15,392 nt of DNA, from assembly GCA_031270755.1 (NCBI GenBank), contig JAISWV010000104.1, positions 1 through 15,392 on the forward strand. The letters are read 5' to 3'. The DNA is from Synergistaceae bacterium. Lineage in GTDB: Bacteria > Synergistota > Synergistia > Synergistales > Aminobacteriaceae. The notes below the pieces were generated by a model. That model did not search any database. It was not told the origin of the DNA and worked only from the letters and a program-made list of their open reading frames with translations. Numbering within the stretch: position 1 is the first letter of the stretch; every line of letters begins with the position of its first letter. Shown here in pieces: positions 14,093 through 15,392 of this stretch. The translations under genes and the position numbers were made by a program.

Positions 14093-14895
14093 CCACGGCG
14101 AAGACCCTGCGGATTGCCACGTTCAACGTCAATTCCGTGCGGAGCCGTATGCCCGTTTTGAAGCGCTGGCTGCCCTCGTTGGAGAAGGCGGGCACGCCGG
14201 TGGACCTGCTTTTCCTGCAGGAGACCAAGACCGTGGACGCGGACTTTCCCGCGGCGGCCTTCGAAGAGATGGGGTATACACCTTATTTCTGCGGTGAGAA
14301 GTCCTACAACGGGGTGGCAGTTGCCACCCGGATTCCCGTTGAGGTGCGCTTCGGTTTCCGAGACGGGGAAGAACCGGATTTTCCGACGCGTGTGGCCTAC
14401 GCGAAAACACCCGAGATAGCGGTGTTGAACACTTATGTGCCTCAGGGCAAGGAAATCACGCACCCGGACTACGAGGTCAAAAAGCGTTTTTTGGAGCGGG
14501 TGCGCGGCTTTTTCGATCGCGAGGTGGGTCCGAAGACGGCCTTCGCCTGGGTCGGCGACCTGAACGTGGCTCCGACGGAGATCGACGTCACCAACCCTCA
14601 GAATAAAAAAGACCACGTTTGTTTCCACCGGGAGATCCGCGACAAGTTCGATTGGGTGGTTTCCTGGGGACTTTCGGACGTTTTCCGCGCCTTTCACCCG
14701 GAAGAGGGCGAGTACACCTTCTTCGACTATCGCGTCAAAGACGCGCTGGGGCGCAATATCGGCTGGAGGATCGACCATATCCTCGCAAACGGGACCTTGG
14801 CGAAAAAAGCGCTCTCCAGCTTCGTGGACAGAGGCCCCCGGAGCTGGGAAAAACCCTCCGACCACACGCCCTTGGTCGCGGATTTCAGTTCCTGA
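14089..14895 (+). CDS. xth: Exonuclease III-type AP endonuclease
   Basis: The protein has 268 residues. It cuts DNA 5' of abasic sites and removes 3' blocks during base excision repair. All active-site motifs are present: FNVNSVRSR (12-20), LQETK with metal-binding Glu45, NTYVPQG with catalytic Tyr116, GDLNV with Asp157 and Asn159, IDHIL with Asp229, and PSDHTP with Asp258 and His259. The length is standard. The frame extends upstream in the synthetase gene, but the ATG at 14089 overlaps the synthetase stop as ATGA and has a GGGAG-rich upstream region. Coupling to an acyl synthetase has no obvious functional logic and may be incidental. Confidence 0.95.
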   Translation: MTTAKTLRIATFNVNSVRSRMPVLKRWLPSLEKAGTPVDLLFLQETKTVDADFPAAAFEEMGYTPYFCGEKSYNGVAVATRIPVEVRFGFRDGEEPDFPTRVAYAKTPEIAVLNTYVPQGKEITHPDYEVKKRFLERVRGFFDREVGPKTAFAWVGDLNVAPTEIDVTNPQNKKDHVCFHREIRDKFDWVVSWGLSDVFRAFHPEEGEYTFFDYRVKDALGRNIGWRIDHILANGTLAKKALSSFVDRGPRSWEKPSDHTPLVADFSS

Positions 14896-14897
14896 GC

Positions 14898-14921
14898 TCG
14901 ATTGTTCGATTACTCGATTAG
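14898..14921. repeat. Three tandem TCGATTNN units with 8-bp period
   Basis: TCGATT occurs at 14898, 14906 and 14914, directly after the exonuclease stop codon. The function is not evident. The remainder of 14922-15000 holds no gene. GGGGCAC and GTGCCCC (about 14934-14981) could form a long-looped 7-bp stem. Confidence 0.7.
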
Positions 14922-15001
14922 TGTGCTTCACGAGGGGGGCACAAAGGGTACACTCGGTTGTTCCCCAATTCGAGGTGCCCCAATCCGCAGGTAAAAAATT
15001 G

Positions 15002-15041
15002 TTGACATTGGATTGACAATACCTTGCGCCGCATATAGAAT
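15002..15041 (+). promoter_or_regulatory. tRNA-Ala promoter with two -35 boxes
   Basis: A perfect TTGACA (15013-15018) stands 17 nt from TAGAAT (15036-15041). A second perfect TTGACA lies 11 nt upstream (15002-15007), out of range for this -10. Transcription would begin about 12 nt before the tRNA. Confidence 0.75.
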
Positions 15042-15060
15042 ACTTTAGGTTGTTCACAAA

Positions 15061-15136
15061 GGGGCTGTAGCGCAGCTGGGAGCGCGCTTCCCTCGCACGG
15101 AAGAGGCCGGGCGTTCGAATCGCCTCAGCTCCACCA
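15061..15136 (+). tRNA. tRNA-Ala, anticodon CGC
   Basis: The gene folds as a full cloverleaf with an encoded CCA end. The acceptor stem is GGGGCTG/CAGCTCC, the D stem is GCGC/GCGC, and the anticodon stem is CTTCC/GGAAG around the loop CTCGCAC. That loop gives anticodon CGC with U33 and A37. The T arm has the loop TTCGAAT. It reads alanine codon GCG. The 3' half is a common integration site for mobile elements, and composition changes directly after it. Confidence 0.95.
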
Positions 15137-15145
15137 AGAGATAGC

Positions 15146-15180
15146 AAGGGTTTAGGAGATTTTCCTAAGCCCTTTTAATT
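15146..15180 (+). terminator. Rho-independent terminator after tRNA-Ala
   Basis: A 12-bp stem, AAGGGTTTAGGA/TCCTAAGCCCTT (one G-T pair), surrounds a 5-nt loop and is followed by TTAATTT. It starts 10 nt past the CCA end. Confidence 0.75.
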
Positions 15181-15186
15181 TAAAAA

Positions 15187-15205
15187 AACCTCCATATAAC
15201 CTCCA
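15187..15205. repeat. Two AACCTCCA direct repeats spaced one helical turn apart
   Basis: Exact copies lie at 15187-15194 and 15198-15205, an 11-nt period, in AT-rich sequence just beyond the tRNA terminator. Such repeats can be integrase arm sites, but this is only suggested by the position. Confidence 0.45.
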
Positions 15206-15280
15206 AAATTTTTTGCCACCCTTGACCTGCATATCTTTCACTCTCTCCAAAAACTAATTAGATTCAGTAATAGAAAGCTC

Positions 15281-15392
15281 TTATGAAAATTTGACCGCTA
15301 TGGGCACCTTCTCGAACGCCTCAATGAAAGCTGGAGGCTTCAATCCTCCCATCGTTGTATAGTTTCGTATTGTTTCCCCCAAGTGATTGCTA
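15281..15392 (-). CDS. C-terminal end of an unidentified ORF, cut by the window edge
   Basis: There are 36 residues before a TAA stop at 15281. The visible part begins SNHLGETIRNYTTMGG and ends EKVPIAVKFS. I do not recognise it. The 'HLGET..NYT' phrase loosely recalls the end of tyrosine recombinases, where LGH and a Tyr follow each other, and such genes often sit beside tRNAs. The catalytic region is outside the window, so this is only a guess. The AT-rich composition differs from the rest of the window. It may also be non-coding. Confidence 0.3.
   Translation of the reverse strand, partial: SNHLGETIRNYTTMGGLKPPAFIEAFEKVPIAVKFS

Noticed and set aside
13909..15147. Long minus-strand ORF of 412 residues antisense to the exonuclease and crossing the tRNA
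   Set aside because: Its N-terminus (AEAIRTPGLFRAREARSQLRYSP) is the well-known false translation of a tRNA on its reverse strand. The plus-strand exonuclease has complete motifs.
1..15392. CRISPR array, insertion sequence or transposase
   Set aside because: No spaced repeat array, terminal inverted repeats or transposase motifs were seen on either strand.

Overview
The window looks like a chromosomal segment from a GC-rich, anaerobic, diderm bacterium. An amino-acid-fermenting Synergistota-type organism is my best guess, but this is inference: the sequence shows no rRNA or species marker. The clues are a bacterial tRNA, strong AGGAGG ribosome binding sites, type II secretion pseudopilins (which imply an outer membrane) and an archaeal-type, ferredoxin-linked hydrogenase operon that suits fermentative metabolism.

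Region 1 (1-1370) is comparatively AT-rich. It holds a small secreted ORF on the minus strand (67-381), which looks like the N-terminal remnant of an ankyrin-type protein, and a divergent TraX-family membrane protein (551-1369). A hairpin at 1484-1514 separates traX from the converging hydrogenase operon.

Region 2 (1527-9794, minus strand) is the main feature: 14 tightly packed genes in the exact order mbhA-B-C-D-E-F-G-H-I-J-K-L-M-N known from the Mbh membrane-bound [NiFe] hydrogenase of Pyrococcus. MbhA-G resemble Na+/H+ antiporter (Mnh/Mrp) subunits, and MbhH is a single MnhD/NuoN-like pump subunit. MbhI is a small linker. MbhJ and MbhL are the small and catalytic large hydrogenase subunits, MbhK is NuoC-like, MbhM is NuoH-like and MbhN is an 8-Fe ferredoxin subunit. 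All four Ni-Fe cysteines are present in MbhL, so this should be an active hydrogenase that oxidises reduced ferredoxin, evolves H2 and drives ion export, rather than an Mbx/Mbs sulfur-reducing relative. Nearly every junction is an ATGA overlap or a gap of a few bases.

Region 3 (10039-12278, minus strand) holds three type II secretion genes, gspF, gspG and gspH, upstream of and co-oriented with the hydrogenase operon. A GC-rich hairpin lies between gspF and gspG. The remaining secretion genes are not in the window.

Region 4 (12279-12586) is a divergent control region. It has an extended -10 promoter for gspF, a 12-bp tandem duplication, a 12-bp palindrome and a (GGGAA)6 G-quadruplex-capable tract that abuts a good promoter reading right. 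That promoter drives an AMP-forming acyl-CoA/acyl-ACP synthetase (12587-14092), translationally coupled to an exonuclease III-type AP endonuclease (14089-14895).

Region 5 (14896-15392) holds tRNA-Ala(CGC) with its own consensus promoter and terminator. Composition then becomes abruptly AT-rich, with short direct repeats and the 3' end of an unidentified minus-strand ORF. This is the usual look of a tRNA-associated integration boundary, though no att duplication is visible.
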